Assembly: GCA_025094145.1 (NCBI GenBank)
Contig: JALLLS010000003.1
Span: forward strand, 124,001-188,000
Origin: Spinellus fusiger
Lineage: Eukaryota; Mucoromycota; Mucoromycetes; Mucorales; Phycomycetaceae
Direction of reading: 5' to 3'
DNA: 64,000 nt
Under the pieces are notes generated by a model. It saw only the letters and a list, made by a program, of their open reading frames with translations, had not been told where the DNA came from and ran no database searches. The translations under genes and the position numbers were made by a program. Of the stretch, positions 35,437-48,200 are shown piece after piece (position 1 is the stretch's first letter; each line of letters starts with the position of its first letter).

Positions 35437-35689
35437 TTATCGCTACACTAAACCAAGATACACGTAAGTCTCTTTTGAACCATACTACATTTCTATACTA
35501 TAATTTCCCCAAAGATGCACCAATACTTTACGACAATAGTGTAGCTATTGCTAGAATAGGCAGACAGAGTTTGAAATTGTTCATTTAGACAGCGAAAATA
35601 CCTTTTTAAAACACAACAGCCAATTAGAGTAATAGTGTTATTTTATTGTCCGTGTATTGACTTTTATATCCCAAAAATCTTTAGGTGTG
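35437..35689 (+). ncRNA. candidate guide-RNA (omega/fRNA) region of Fanzor element
   Basis: The 250 bp between the Fanzor stop and the right terminal repeat is non-coding. It is conserved in copy 1 (20431-20601), which lacks 67 bp in the middle, and its distal part is also conserved in copy 3 (35750-35915, inverted). In TnpB and Fanzor systems the RNA scaffold usually comes from this side of the element, with the guide read from beyond the right end. Conservation despite coding decay fits, but no transcript or fold has been examined, so this is an inference. Confidence 0.35.
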
Positions 35690-35749
35690 TAATTAGCCAC
35701 CCCCTTTTTTCGGTTGAACAAAATTAAGGAGAAATTTAATTCTTGTCTA

Positions 35750-36927
35750 CACACCAGGAGATTTTTGGGATATATAAGTAAATATTCTGAGAATAAAATT
35801 AATATATATGATTGGCTGATGTGTTTTAAAAATCTTTTCGATGTGTAAATAAACTATTTCAAACTCTTTTTGGCTGTTTTAGCAGTGATGATTGACTGCA
35901 ATTAAACGCCATAAAGTTGAATATAAAAGGAAGAAATGAGACTAATGTTTAAACCCAGAAAATGAATCTATTGTTTAACACAATATGTTATTATTAAATC
36001 CACAGTATTTACAGTATGACTGCTTGAGAAAGGCTTATCATAAGACACGCTGAATTGACTCTAGTGGCCATTGTCCGAAAATAGAAGCAAGTTTACTTAT
36101 ATTAAGAGCAGTATAGTCATTGATTGAATCAGTATTCATCATCAACTCAGTAACTATGTTATTGTAACTCGCATTAACAATGGTGCTTAATGATAACAGT
36201 GTATTGTTTTTAATACTGTCCTTTAAGCCCAAGACAAAAAGAGTGTGAGTTGTTTGACTTGTAAATTTGACTTTTGGATTTTAAGAGTTGAGGCTATAGC
36301 GTAAAAGATTACCAGAATAATAAATGAAACATTATTTATTACGATATTTTCCTCTTTTCGTTATTTCCCACACTACACACAACTTGATACTTAAGTACTT
36401 GTCAAGATGAGCGTAACTGATCAAGGTAATGTGTTACCATTAACAAATTAGAACAATAGAAGAAAGATGTAGACACTACCAAAGGCTATTCTGAAAGTAA
36501 AAAGGTAAGTAGTGTCTTCATCTGGGCTTGAGTTCAATATATTCCACAAGACACTCATTGTATTGTTAATAAATAAAGACTCTTCTCAAGTCAGTCTTAG
36601 GTGGTCTTCTACAAGGTCAATGGTGTCTAGGGTATACACTTGAGCCTAGTTATCTATCTCCTAAAAAGAACACAAAGCTTTTAGGTTGTGGATTTTATTG
36701 CTATGAAAGAATGCACTTAGGCAGTAGCTATAATTATATATTTTTATATTATTTATAAACATTTTTTTTTATTGATAATACAATGATATTAAGGTATTCT
36801 ACAAAAAGAACTAATAATTTGGATACTCATAGACCTTTGATTTTAAAACATCGAGATATAAAAAAGGTATACACATTCTTTAAATATAATATGTATTACC
36901 TCTTAAAAGTCAAAAAGTTCTGGTGTG
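35750..36927 (-). mobile_element. Fanzor-less deletion derivative of the element (copy 3, inverted)
   Basis: The ends are CACACCAGGAGATTTTT at 35750 and GGTGTG finishing at 36927, both flanked by TA. The right 680 bp (36250-36927) is the inverse complement of the left arm of copy 2 (31798-32400). The left 165 bp (35750-35915) is the inverse of its right tail. The middle (about 35920-36240) is not in copies 1 or 2. It lies tail to tail with copy 2, only 60 bp away. Confidence 0.8.
36038..36240 (-). other. unexplained open frame inside Fanzor element copy 3
   Basis: A 64-residue frame beginning MGLKDSIKNNTLLSLST and ending SIFGQWPLESIQRVL. Its amino-acid composition is balanced, not purely AT-driven, and the stretch is absent from the other two copies. 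It may be a captured host exon or debris of another element. The GLK start is not supported by any promoter or splice evidence. Confidence 0.25.
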
Positions 36928-36929
36928 TA

Positions 36930-38950
36930 TGAGAGCCCGAAAGTGACATTATCAAAGCTCTTGTATCACTAGATCCGCTAAAATCCTCTCTATCGGACTT
37001 CAACTTTAGGAAATAACTCCACCGTTATAATGCCCACCATATTTACAATAGTTTATTCAAATGAAAAAATCAACAACAATGTTAAATTATTGAAATTAAT
37101 AGATGCTATTATCAAAAATAAAGGATATTTTCTCAATAGAATAATAGAAATAGTAATAGATAGAAAGATAGTACAAAGATACACCTACTTGAGTGTATCA
37201 CAGTTGTATGATTTTTTGGGGTGTGGGTAAGGAATAGAAGAACTTTATGTGACCTGTAACAAGTACTTATTCAGCAATCCATAACACTACTATATTCAGT
37301 CTCCGATATAAGCCCTTGTAATATGTATTAACTTTTCTATACAACAGCAAAGATCGGAAGGTATTAGACAAGTATTGACCAGAGACTGGATAAAGAAAGA
37401 TAAAAGGCCCTTTTTAATGATATTTTGGTTGAAAATAAAAAAAATTAAATGATAACACTAACTTAGTTTTTATGCATATTAGTTGTAGCTGAAAAAGAAT
37501 GGACATAAAATAACCATTTATCTCCTTTTAACATTAGGATTAATTCTTATTATCTAGCTTTACTGTTTCCCATCTTTTATAGCCTACACTAGAAAGGGGT
37601 ATTAGAAGAGGCTGGGCTTGTTAAATAAAGAATGAAACGCGAATAGACTTTAAAACGACATAACTAGATGAGCAAAAGACTAACTATAAACAATTTAAAA
37701 GAAAGAATCGATCGACTGTTAGAAGCATTTATTATTTCAGTCTTTAAGCAATATATTGTTATCAGTATACTATTAAGATGGATACACATTGTAGTGGGTA
37801 TATATTATCAATAAACTGATAGTTTAATTCTGTAGATATTAAACCATCAGAAAAACTATAAATAAATGTATATGGAGCAACTATGTCCTCGTTTCAACTC
37901 CTTTATTGTGTTGTTTGTGCATTCTGGCATATATAGGAGTGAGTATTGATACTCATTTGATAAGGCAGTTTGTACTGTATATTTTATTGTCACTCACAAT
38001 AGGCTCAACTCTAGGGTTTCTCCTTTAAATGAGACTTTTTTATTTATTTATTTATTTTTTTAAAAAAAAAAGATTATTTTTCTACCTTTCTATAAAGATA
38101 TTCACAAAATAGTAGAATGTTGTAATATATAGTCAGAATATTCCATATTAATTTATCTTTTTGCTTCTATCTATAAAGAGAAATAAAATAAAAACATATG
38201 AGGAATAGGGTATATGATGGATTTAATTCAAAAATAAGATTTGGAATACCTTAACTTTTGAAAGTCCAAAAGAAATGTTTTTTAATAAACATCGAATAGG
38301 TTTTTGGCACTGAATTTGATCCACATGTTTAGTCAATAAGTTTTTGGCACTTTGTTTATTAATATTTTGTCGATAAATGAAGAATAATGCAATTAGTTTT
38401 ATAAAGAGTTGATATACACGACTGTTCCATGAATTCTTTCTAAAGTTGATTTTTCCAACACTATTAGGTGTAAGTGCTTGTAAAAGAATACATTACTAAG
38501 TGAAGGCAATTGCACTACTTACATATTAATTGCTAAAGAAAATAATCAAAATATAATAACTCTTTTAAAATAACAAACAGTTTTTTACACTTAACTTTCC
38601 TATGTGTGCAGTTTTATGGACTCCTTGAATGTAGATTTCAAACCTTCGACCAATCAATCAGCAAAGGATTTTCATGGGGAAAAATATTATAGACAAAAAT
38701 ACTTAATGCTTCACGTATTTTTCTTTGCCATTTAGGACCGACTAGAGCCTTTGCTTTATATTAACATTAAAAACGTTGGTACTTTTAAGCAGTATATCTT
38801 ATATTAGTACTTGAATAGCCTCAAAATATTCTTTAGCAACAACTAGGACGTTGTTTTCTATTTTGTAATTTAATTCGACCTCAACATCAAGAAATAAGCG
38901 CAAAACGTGGACCTTTAAGCAAAACAAAGAAAAGAAATTCTGGGGTATTT
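36930..38950. other. AT-rich intergenic DNA
   Basis: A 66-codon frame at 37030 is AT-driven. A (TTTA)n/poly-A stretch occurs near 38040-38070, and GTTTTTGGCACT recurs twice near 38300-38350. No gene is supportable. Confidence 0.5.
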
Positions 38951-38959
38951 TTTGCCTTG

Positions 38960-39445
38960 AAAAGCTTAGTACTTCTTTAAAAGAAATTACAACTACCATT
39001 GAGACATCAAAGATCTTAATTCATTCTGTCATTAAATAGCTTGCAAAAATAGATAGTCCAATACCAAGAAAACAGCTTTGAGCACCTAATAAAGGAGATG
39101 GAACAGCTGCTAGACACCTCAAACAACTGATTATAGGTGATTCATTTATTTCTTACACACAACTGCAATCTGAGTTAGAGACCATGGATATTATTGTCTC
39201 TAGACAGGTAGTTATTGCTTGCTTTGAGAATATAGGCTTTAATTCTTATTATACCGCTCATAAGTCTCGGTTATCAAAAGAACACACGAAGAAAATATTA
39301 CTTTAGGCCAAAGATCACATAAAACGGATAGACGACTAATGGGAGAGTGTTGTAGGTTTGGATAAGTCCCATTTTAGCCTAATAGGAAATGATGTAAAAG
39401 CGAGAGTATTGCGTAAAGTTGGAAAGCGCTATGAAGGAAGATAAA
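38960..39445 (+). pseudogene. Tc1-type transposase relic (N-terminal half)
   Basis: In one long frame with stops: KIDSPIPRKQL, ARHLKQLIIGDSFISYTQLQ, an AHKSRLSKEHTKK stretch, then DDWESVV-like and DKSHFSL near 39340-39375 (the region of the first catalytic aspartate), then RVLRKVGKRYEG. The order matches the Tc1 copies at 6.0 and 7.9 kb. The C-terminal half is missing. Confidence 0.7.
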
Positions 39446-39663
39446 GTTCAAAGTATTTTTATTATTATTTTCGGGTGTAATTTGCTATTCGCGCATTGGG
39501 CATATCAGCCACCCTATGAGATCGTTTGAGAAAATGAATTAGACATAGAAACACTTCAAATACAAAGGTGAAAAAATAAATACAGAGAGGAAGAAAACAG
39601 AAAGACAGAGAAATACAAAACCTCAAATGAGGGGAAAATGATGAAAAATGAGAAATGAAGATA

Positions 39664-40436
39664 AAGTGACCAAAAAAAAATGGGATTTTTCAAATTCCAA
39701 GCTATTTTTATATCAAAAGCAACATACACTATTTTCTCTGTTCATAACACTTCTTTTTCCCTAATGTCTGACCCCTCCAACACCGTAAACATTTTCACTG
39801 AGACCCTTGATATGTATAGGAAATATACCAGTCTCGAGACTCTCTCAGCCATTCTCCATGAGGTGCTGAACAACAACACCCAGTCCAGTAGGCAAACCTT
39901 TTTTTATTTTTATAAAGAAAGACAGAGTCTTGATTCTGGTGGGCCCAAGAACATATCAATTAGACCTATGAGCAATGACAGGAGATAGTATGGTTAGATG
40001 AGTTCAATGTGGAACTAATGAGCTATGATATGTCATCAAGGTCATCAGACAGTATGGCACAGCCTTCCAGCCTTAGGATGTCTTAGAAAAGAAGTTTGGT
40101 GGTGGTGGAGTAATGGTATGAGACTGTTTCAGTGGGGAGGCTGCCCTGATGCTAGAATAGGGCAAAATATCTAAAGAAGTGACAGATACCCTCATTGCCA
40201 GCATAGGGTGAAGATGCCAGGCTGTGATAGATGCCAAATACTGATGGTGGTTACCAAGCAACCTTATAATAAAACCACTGTTATGTATTATCAACAATCC
40301 TCTATGTATCTATCGAAGGCTATACGTCTTTATCTAATGAATTCATAAAGTTATAACACTATCAAGATAAACTACAAAAATAAAATAAAAAGGAAATTTA
40401 CATCTGAAAAATCCCGATTCTTTCTTTTGGTCACTT
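39664..40436. mobile_element. Tc1-type non-autonomous element with AAGTGACC ends (773 bp)
   Basis: The left end AAGTGACCAAAAAAAAATGG is at 39664. The right end at 40436 is the inverse complement of AAGTGACCAAAAGAAAG. Both are flanked by TA. Inside is a short frame from ATG 39764 (MSDPSNTVNIFTETLDMYRK), then IVWLDEFNVELM near 39990 (first catalytic region), and a DARL...NTDGGYQATL C-terminus near 40215-40270. It is an internally deleted transposon whose right arm matches 20604-20776. Confidence 0.8.
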
Positions 40437-40509
40437 TATGACTGAAATAAACTTATAGGTGTCTTAGTTTTTTTTTTAAAATAAAGTTGAAAGCATTATG
40501 TTTTCTTTT

Positions 40510-41370
40510 GTTATACCTACAAAAGCACTATGAGAGGGTAATATTTTCCCTTGGAGACATTAGACTATGTCCAAAGTTCAATGTAGCAGTTAGATCACAG
40601 TTCCAAAGTCTCAATGTCTTGTCTTTCATACAATTTTGGTTTGAACATCTTTGATTTTAAGTTGATATGAACCCAAAGATCAACATTTTCGCCTGTATAG
40701 CTTATGTTTTTTCATGATAGGGTGGTTGTGAATATTTTTGCTTTCATGGATATATATTTGTTGATCATTAGATAGTTTGATTGGAGTGTAAGACGCATAT
40801 TGACATCAGTCATCTTTTAGTAGGTTGATCTTCTCGCTTATTTCACACATCTTGAGTGAGACTTGTTTTACCAGAATCACTACTCTGATTTGTTTGTTAA
40901 CGAGGGAAAAAAACACCTCACAGAAGAGACTATTGGTTATGCACCCATTCAAAGCAGATTCATCTTTACTTTCGAGTAGATAGATCAAGATATACTTAGA
41001 TAATGCATAAGTATGAGAAACAATAGTATTGATGTTATGGACCAGATCTTACAAAACAGTTAAATGTTCAGAACTTTAACCAGTATCGCGTAAAGATGTC
41101 TTGATTGTTATTATTATGGCAGGATTGTTATATGAAGAACTTGCTAATAACATTGAATAGTGTCAGCTATTATTTATCATCTATTGATGTGATAGTGTCG
41201 TCAATAGCTTCATAGGTCCAAAGGTATTGGTTTAGTTAACGTACGATCCACTCTGCTCTTTTTTATTCAACCTGTATGTTATTCTTTTATTATAATAATT
41301 ATCATAGATAGAAGAACTTCAAGGAAATGACCACCAAAAGGCACACATTCTAATAAAGGCTGTTGTACTC
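40510..41370 (-). pseudogene. Fanzor relic, family B, copy 2 (inverted)
   Basis: The complement of 40520-40640 repeats 1079-1200, and that of 41160-41370 repeats 430-680, with clear base-level similarity. The RuvC-III block is present only in degenerate form. The middle part (40700-41100) differs between the two copies, so one of them has a replacement or large indel there. No frame survives. Confidence 0.65.
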
Positions 41371-41544
41371 TTATACAATCACACCCAACTGAATTTAAAC
41401 TTTTGAAAATAAATACCATGACGAAATATTTATGATATATTCAACATCAAATAAAACACTCTACATTTGATCTAGAACCTCTAAACTTAAGCATACTAAA
41501 GCTCAAGATTTTTAATTATAGAAAACAGAACAATAATAATACAG

Positions 41545-41640
41545 TTAGTATTTTGTATGTTTTCCTTTGGTATCAATGACTGTCTCCCAGTCTTCTGCAA
41601 GTAGATATTTCAAACTTTATACATTGGTAATAAATGCTCT
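41545..41640 (-). pseudogene. Tc1 transposase C-terminal fragment
   Basis: The minus strand reads LAEDWETVIDTKGKHTKY then a stop, matching the DRCQAVIDDKGGPTKY end of the copy at 7.85 kb. No other transposase part is visible next to it. Confidence 0.6.
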
Positions 41641-41649
41641 TCTTTCTTC

Positions 41650-42260
41650 AATAGATAGAAATAAACCACTGTAATAAAAAAGTAAACTTAGCCTTAGCCT
41701 TTGTTGTCTTACATGAGTCAATTATTGACAATACATCTTACTGCTAATATACCATAGATTCACAAGATAATTATCTAAATGATTTAAGAGATGACTATGA
41801 GATTTAGAAAAGTACTAAATAAATAACTTAAGTGATCAATATTATTTTTCCAAGATAATACTGACATATACCAAATGATAACAATTTTATCGGTTTTTTC
41901 AAGAAGAAATGAATAAAAAACAGACGGATAAGAACTAGATATACATTTACAGGTATAGTCGATCTATTATATGGTTTGAGAGGTACAAATATTTAGTCAA
42001 TTATTAGGGATGGTAGTGAATATATTTCCAAGAAGACAAAGGTGTTGACTATCTGAGTATTTCAAAAGACAATCTAAACATACAGTGTATATTGGTATCT
42101 TTTTTTTTTTTAAAAAAAAAGTGTTACTCAAAGGCATACAGACCCACTTTTTTAAGCCCTCTAACTGATCAAGGCAGATTAGAGAGAAAGTTTAAGTATT
42201 AGACTAATTAGTCTTAGTACTTCTTCCTACACTACCTTTCTATTATTTTATCCTGTTGAG

Positions 42261-42293
<33 letters not shown>

Positions 42294-45235
42294 GCTCGTG
42301 TGTGTTGCTCGTGTCTAATCCTTTCCGTTTCTTTGAATAGTATAGTGCTAAATAAGCCCATACATATATTCTTAATAAAAAATCTTAACTAAAACTAATT
42401 GGGATCTCAAGGTGACATTGCCAAATTTTATTCCCAAAAATGAAAAATAAATTGGAGTAAGAAATGATATTGTTCCAATATTTATATGATCTACAAAAAA
42501 CTATCATCAGCTTAATTGTTTTGATGAATTTATATGTTTTATACGAATAAATAAGTAAACACTTTATATGACTATGTGGACCATATCTTCTATTGATTTA
42601 AAACATAAACCCAGCTTATTCTCTCAAAAAAAACATTTTAGGAATAATAGTAATGTTTATATTTGTGAAAATACTTGTTTAGTTCGTTAAATTATAGAAT
42701 TGACATGTAAATCACAGTTAATCCAAGCCCGATTCTTGTGCTCAGTCTTTCACCGATCTCATCAATGTTACAAGTGTTTCCGTGAACTGATAATGTTTTA
42801 TAAGCATGATGTTTTTAAATATAGAATATTCCTGCTCTAAATAAAATAGTAAGCAGCTCTCATGATCACAATAGGCCTAACAATTAAGTAAAAGGGCTCG
42901 GAAGAAATAAAGCATTCAATTTCCCTTTTAAAGTAAATTGATCCCAAATTAGTCTCATAAACCTCATATAAGAAAATTAAGTGTTTTTTGCTGTTTAAAA
43001 TAACTTGAAACTTTCAACTTGGCTTATAAGTATACTACTTTAAGATAAGACGTAAAAGACTCCTAGAACACTTCAAAGCGTCTATATTCTAATAATATCT
43101 TATTAAAAAAATAAAAATAAAACAGAGATATCAAATGTCTGTCCATCCAAATTACATTTGTTATTATACTCTATTTAACTTGTTAATTTTCGTTGAAATA
43201 ATAGTCAATCGATCTTAAACTAGTACTAAACATAATGAAATATAAAAACCTTCACTAATAACAGGAGTACATACTTTCATCAAGATAAAAAACCCCATAA
43301 ATAAATCTAGAAAGATAATCAGGTTACAATAAACGCCACATGACATGCTTAAAAGGCCAGATTCTTTCAAATCACTTTCTTATTTACCACAGTCTCTCAA
43401 TATACCCATTCCCTTCTCATCACCCTCACTCAAGAAAATAAAACATGCTATTGTTTTTATCTAGTTAACGGATTCTATTCATGTTCTTTTTTCTATGGAT
43501 ATACCCTGGTTTCTAATAGCTAGCCTCTCTCGCATGTTGCAGATAGATTTGTGCATAGTACAGAGTTTTGTTTAGACCTCTTCATGCAACGTATGACTAA
43601 GTAAAAAACATAAAAGACAGCTTTCTATAGAGAAAAAACCTAAAAAAAGAATAATACCTGAATAAGAATATATTTGTGAAAACTCTAACGTTTATTAGAA
43701 GTGTTTAATTGTAAAGCAATTGTATCATTTTTTTATTACAATGTCATTAAAAGTGTCATATCACTAACAAAACTGATAGAAAACCTACACAAAGAATATA
43801 GACTGTCATTGTGTGCCTTTTTTTACATGCCTCTTTATCGATAATAATAATAAAAAGCGATGATAATAATGATCTACTCTTGGGTTTAGACTTGTATTTT
43901 TTATTAAGTATATGTACAATGAAAATGCAAAAGAAATGCAATGATGTCAGAACATAGGATTAGTCTAAATGTGGAAGACATAATTATACATGTAAAGAAT
44001 TAATACTTGCCTTATTTTGTTATCATATTTAAGGATCAGCAGAGAGAGAGAGAGATTTTTTTTTGGGGAGCAGGAAGGATTAACGACTGTGCACACTTTC
44101 TTTAGATCTAATGGGAATTATTGATAAAGTTGAGATTGTGTTTCATCGTAATGACTAGAGAAAGAATATTCTTTATCGAATTACTAGAAACTCAATGCCA
44201 TGCAATTGTCCTCAGCTTGGGCGTACTAAAAAAGAATAATCTAAAGTATTCTGAGCTGAAAATAAGCTTTGACATAAAGATAATGCAGCAATATTACCTA
44301 GAAAATCAAAAAGAGATAGTAATGGAAGTAGGCCTCCGACATTAAAAGTGCAGTTGTTAGCAGTTGGTTAATTTTTTTTGGTATTCTTTTATTGTAGGTG
44401 AACAAATGTTTAAATTTAGAGTTACCAATATCATGCAAATATATATTTTCCTACTAAATAGTATACATTTTGAAGATCGAAAAGTATTGTTATTCTTTCT
44501 GACAGAATCTATAGAATAAAAATCTATTGTTTTCAGGCCTGGTTCATAAATAGCTTTAATATCACATGCTCTAATGTCTACCCTTTTATTTCATTTCTTG
44601 AAAATAGTAATAATCTATTTTATTCGAGATTATACTATTTTCTGTAATAAACAATGGGTTGCGCCTACAAATAATATTCTTAAATAGTATACACCAAGCT
44701 AAGAACCGTGTTACAGAAAGAAGAATAAATCAACTATAATGAATTGTACACTGTTAGAATTGTAGTTGGCAAATCATAATAAAAACTGTACTTCCCCTGA
44801 TGAACACATGTCTTGAGGATAGAAACACTATTTATCACTGCTGTAAATTATAAAATATAGGTGTAAATCTAAGCATAGCATTATCTGAGAAGTAATTACT
44901 TACTGATAGGCAATGCTACACGGCAGATAGGATGTTATACCCTTTATTATTGGCCATTCACAAAGTATTAACTATTTCTTAAAGAGGCATACAAAAGATA
45001 GAGACAGTCATCTTTTTCTGAAGAAACTTTATTGTATTGGTATTTTCTAATGAATAAACGACTATGATACATGCGTTCAGATAATAACATAATAAATAAT
45101 AAATAATGTAGAGTCAAAGGTAAAAATACTTCAAAGATCAAGTAAGGAAAAGAAAATAGAGAAAATGAGAAAAATGTGGAGATTTCAAATGTTAAGTATC
45201 ATTGATACCAAATGTAGGATAAGGGGGCATTCGCC
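41650..45235. other. AT-rich intergenic DNA
   Basis: Contains a long (GT)n run at 42262-42292 and a poly-T/poly-A palindrome near 42101-42120. A stretch at 44105-44345 has a weak GRTKK motif that could be transposon debris. No gene is supportable. Confidence 0.5.
42262..42292. repeat. (GT)n microsatellite
   Basis: About 15 uninterrupted GT units, followed by two copies of GTTGCTCGTGT. Confidence 0.9.
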
Positions 45236-45239
45236 AGAA

Positions 45240-48200
45240 CTACTTCTTATTTAGCTCCTCTTTCATGCTATAGGAGGTATTGTAGTAGGAGGAGTCCTTG
45301 AAGAGGTTTTGTGCGATCATTTCTGCACGCTTTGAATCAAATGAGATGGATTTAATTTCACCTACAATGGTTGCAATGGCTGCTTCCCATCGAAGACGAG
45401 AGTAGCTCACGGAATGATTGAACTCGTCATCTGTGTTTTCACTCCAGAAATAAGGTAGGTGGCTAGGCAGTAAGCGAATCAAGATGCCTACGGGGAGAGA
45501 AAGTGCACCAATGCCGATAGTACAGAGCCATTGTGCTGGTGTAAGGGGAACTGTCTTAAAGGCAAGTCCGCCCCAAGTTACAATGCCTATCTGACTGACA
45601 ATGACTAATGTTTGCATTATTAAGAAGAGACGATCGCGTACGATGCCTTGAAACACATTCATGCTATCATCAATACGTCTATCAAAATAAGCCATACTGT
45701 TTGATCGATGCTAGTTTACCTGCAGTTGAGCTCATTGAAGACTTGCATAAACACAAATATGTTGAAGACCATGGTTCGGTATAGTTTGATATCTTCAATA
45801 GATTCTGAGAGACCAAACACGGAAGGACCACTGAACAAGATGATAAGATGAATGATGATTTGGAAGAACGCTTGACCAACAATCATACGACTCATTCTCC
45901 AGTTAATCAGGCTACTATCTTTACTAAGCGGTTTACGCTCAATCAGATTATCCGTCAATGGTTCAGTAGCCAGAGCAAGAGCAGCAAATGTGTCCATGAT
46001 CATGTTAACCCATAGGAGTTGAACAGCACTGAGAATACTCTCAGAATTCTCTGATGCCAGTGCACTCACAAAAGAGATGAAAACAGCAGTGATATTGACA
46101 GTCAGTTGGAAAGTAAGGAATTTTCTGACACCATCGTTCACTGCCCTGCCCCATTTTAGCGCTTGTAGAATGGAGGTAAAATTGTCATTCATTAAGATAA
46201 TATCGGATGCTTCTTTGGCGACTTCTGTACCACACACACCCATGGCAAATCCAACATTGGCCATTTTAAGCGCAGGACCATCGTTTGTACCATCACCTGT
46301 CATAGCTACAATTTCACCCATTGCTTGTAATCTAGCAACTACAATTGTCTGACAAGATACCGAGATAATAAATAAGGAATGACAGTCTTATAATCCATTT
46401 CCTTACCTTATCAATAGGAGAAGAGCGGGCTAATACTTGAAGACGAGGCAATACTTTAAGTTGCTGATCCACGGAAAGAGAGCGGAACTCAGGTCCTGTC
46501 ATGGCAATACCTCCCGTTGTCATGATCCCACTTTCCTTTCCAATGGCTTTCGCTGTTTCCAAACTGTCTCCTGTAATCTTTGATATAGACATGAGTTTGA
46601 TATTCTACTGACATAACATACCATTCTGATAAATACACCAGCTCGTCTAAAGGCCTGAACAGATTCAATGACGCCCGATCTTAGTGGATCTTGAATGCCC
46701 ACAATACCCAGCAGCACGAGGTTACTCATAGGCGCACTGTCTTGACTAAAAGCTATATTACGATGGCTTAGTACAGTTCAGATAAATTAGCCTGGTCCTA
46801 CCTGTATGGGTCTTTTCATCAATATCCCGATAAGCCAAACCAAGGGTACGAAGGGATCTTCCAGAGTATTCATTTATTTGGATCTCGTGCTCTAATCTTG
46901 CGTGACTTCCCAATACTTGAATTTGACCCTGTGCATCAATGTAGTGTGTACAATATTTAATGATATTCTCAGTAGCACCTGTATTTTTTTTTGCATTAGT
47001 GATAGGCCTTTCATGAACAGTATAGTTTACCTTTTGTGTATTGGCGGTAAGGAGTCTGATGATGAGATTTGACATTGCTTTGGTTCACTGCAATAATAGT
47101 AGTCATAGTCTTGGTAGTGGAGTCAAATGGATAAATGTGTGTTAATTTGCTGGAAGATCTATACATACAGGTATGAGCGGAGTCTCTCTGTTCTACATTA
47201 CCTTTGATGAAGATAATCATGGCCAAGTCTTTGAGTGAATTCAATCAAAGCACGTTCAGTTGTTGAGCCAACAATTTGTATCTGACCATCCAAAGTCATG
47301 CCATCTACTGCAGTTGAATTGATGGATATTCCCTCAAGCATCAAATTGTAGGCCATTGTGTTCACTTTGGATTTCCATGTGTAAATGTCCGAAGGTTTTG
47401 CCAGTTTTGTTTCTGCGATAGTTGTACTGACAAGGGTCATCTTGTTCTCAGTAAGCGTTCCTGTCTTGTCGGAGCATACAGTGGTTGCGTTCCCCATTGT
47501 TTCACTAAATAAACATATTAGTTACAATTAAAAAGAGAAAAGAGAAAAGAGACTTACCATGCAGATAAGTGTCGTACTAGATTATTGTCTTTAAGCATTT
47601 CAGTGGTAGCAAAAGCAAGGGCCAAAGTAACAGCCATAGGAAGTCCTTCTGGGACCTGATAAAGGTGAGGTTGAGTCAATAATAAAAACTTACAGCCACA
47701 ACAACAATAGTAATTGCTTGAATGATGATGTTGATGAGAATGGAAGCCAATTCGCTCAGTGGTGTCCATTGTCCAGTTGAAAGGCTCACGACGACCATCT
47801 TCATGACAAGAGCGCTAAGGCCATAAAAAGATAAATTAAACCAAAGCTTATTGTGCTACTGTTCATAGTTACATAAACATAAGCCCGGCAGCAATACAGC
47901 CAAATTTAGCGATTTGATCTGCCAGAGTATTAAGCTTTTGCTGTAGCGGCGTTTGCTCGTCTTCAGCGTTGCGCATAAGCTATAATAATAATAATAAATT
48001 AACTGAAAGTTGTATAAGTTGGATCTTACTGTGATGGCCCGACCATAGAAAGAGTGAACCCCGACAGAAATAACAATCACCTAACAAAGAGGTTAACAGG
48101 ATTTTCTACATTTTCTGCGTATTCCATATTTTAATATAAGTGTGTGCACCCTACCTTTGCCATGCCCTGTAATATCTGTGTCCCACTAAGTAAGAAACAG

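Larger units (their letters stand above)
31798..35689 (+). mobile_element. Fanzor element copy 2 (3.9 kb, near-complete)
   Basis: The left end is CACACCAGGAGATTTTT at 31798 and the right end is the inverse complement of CACACCTAAAGATTTTT, finishing at 35689. TA dinucleotides flank both ends (31796-31797 and 35690-35691), the target duplication expected for Tc1/mariner transposition. From left to right it holds a ~700 bp left arm, a gutted Tc1 transposase (32520-32950), a ~340 bp promoter-like spacer with TATAAAA-type sequences, the Fanzor gene (33289-35436) and a 250 bp non-coding right tail. It lacks a working transposase and so would depend on one in trans. Confidence 0.9.

Noticed and set aside
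36921..37260. 66-codon frame after Fanzor copy 3
   Set aside because: AT-driven Ile/Lys/Asn composition and no motif; lies outside the element.
44105..44345. Possible Tc1 helix-turn-helix (LGRTKK motif)
   Set aside because: Too short and degenerate to separate from chance.
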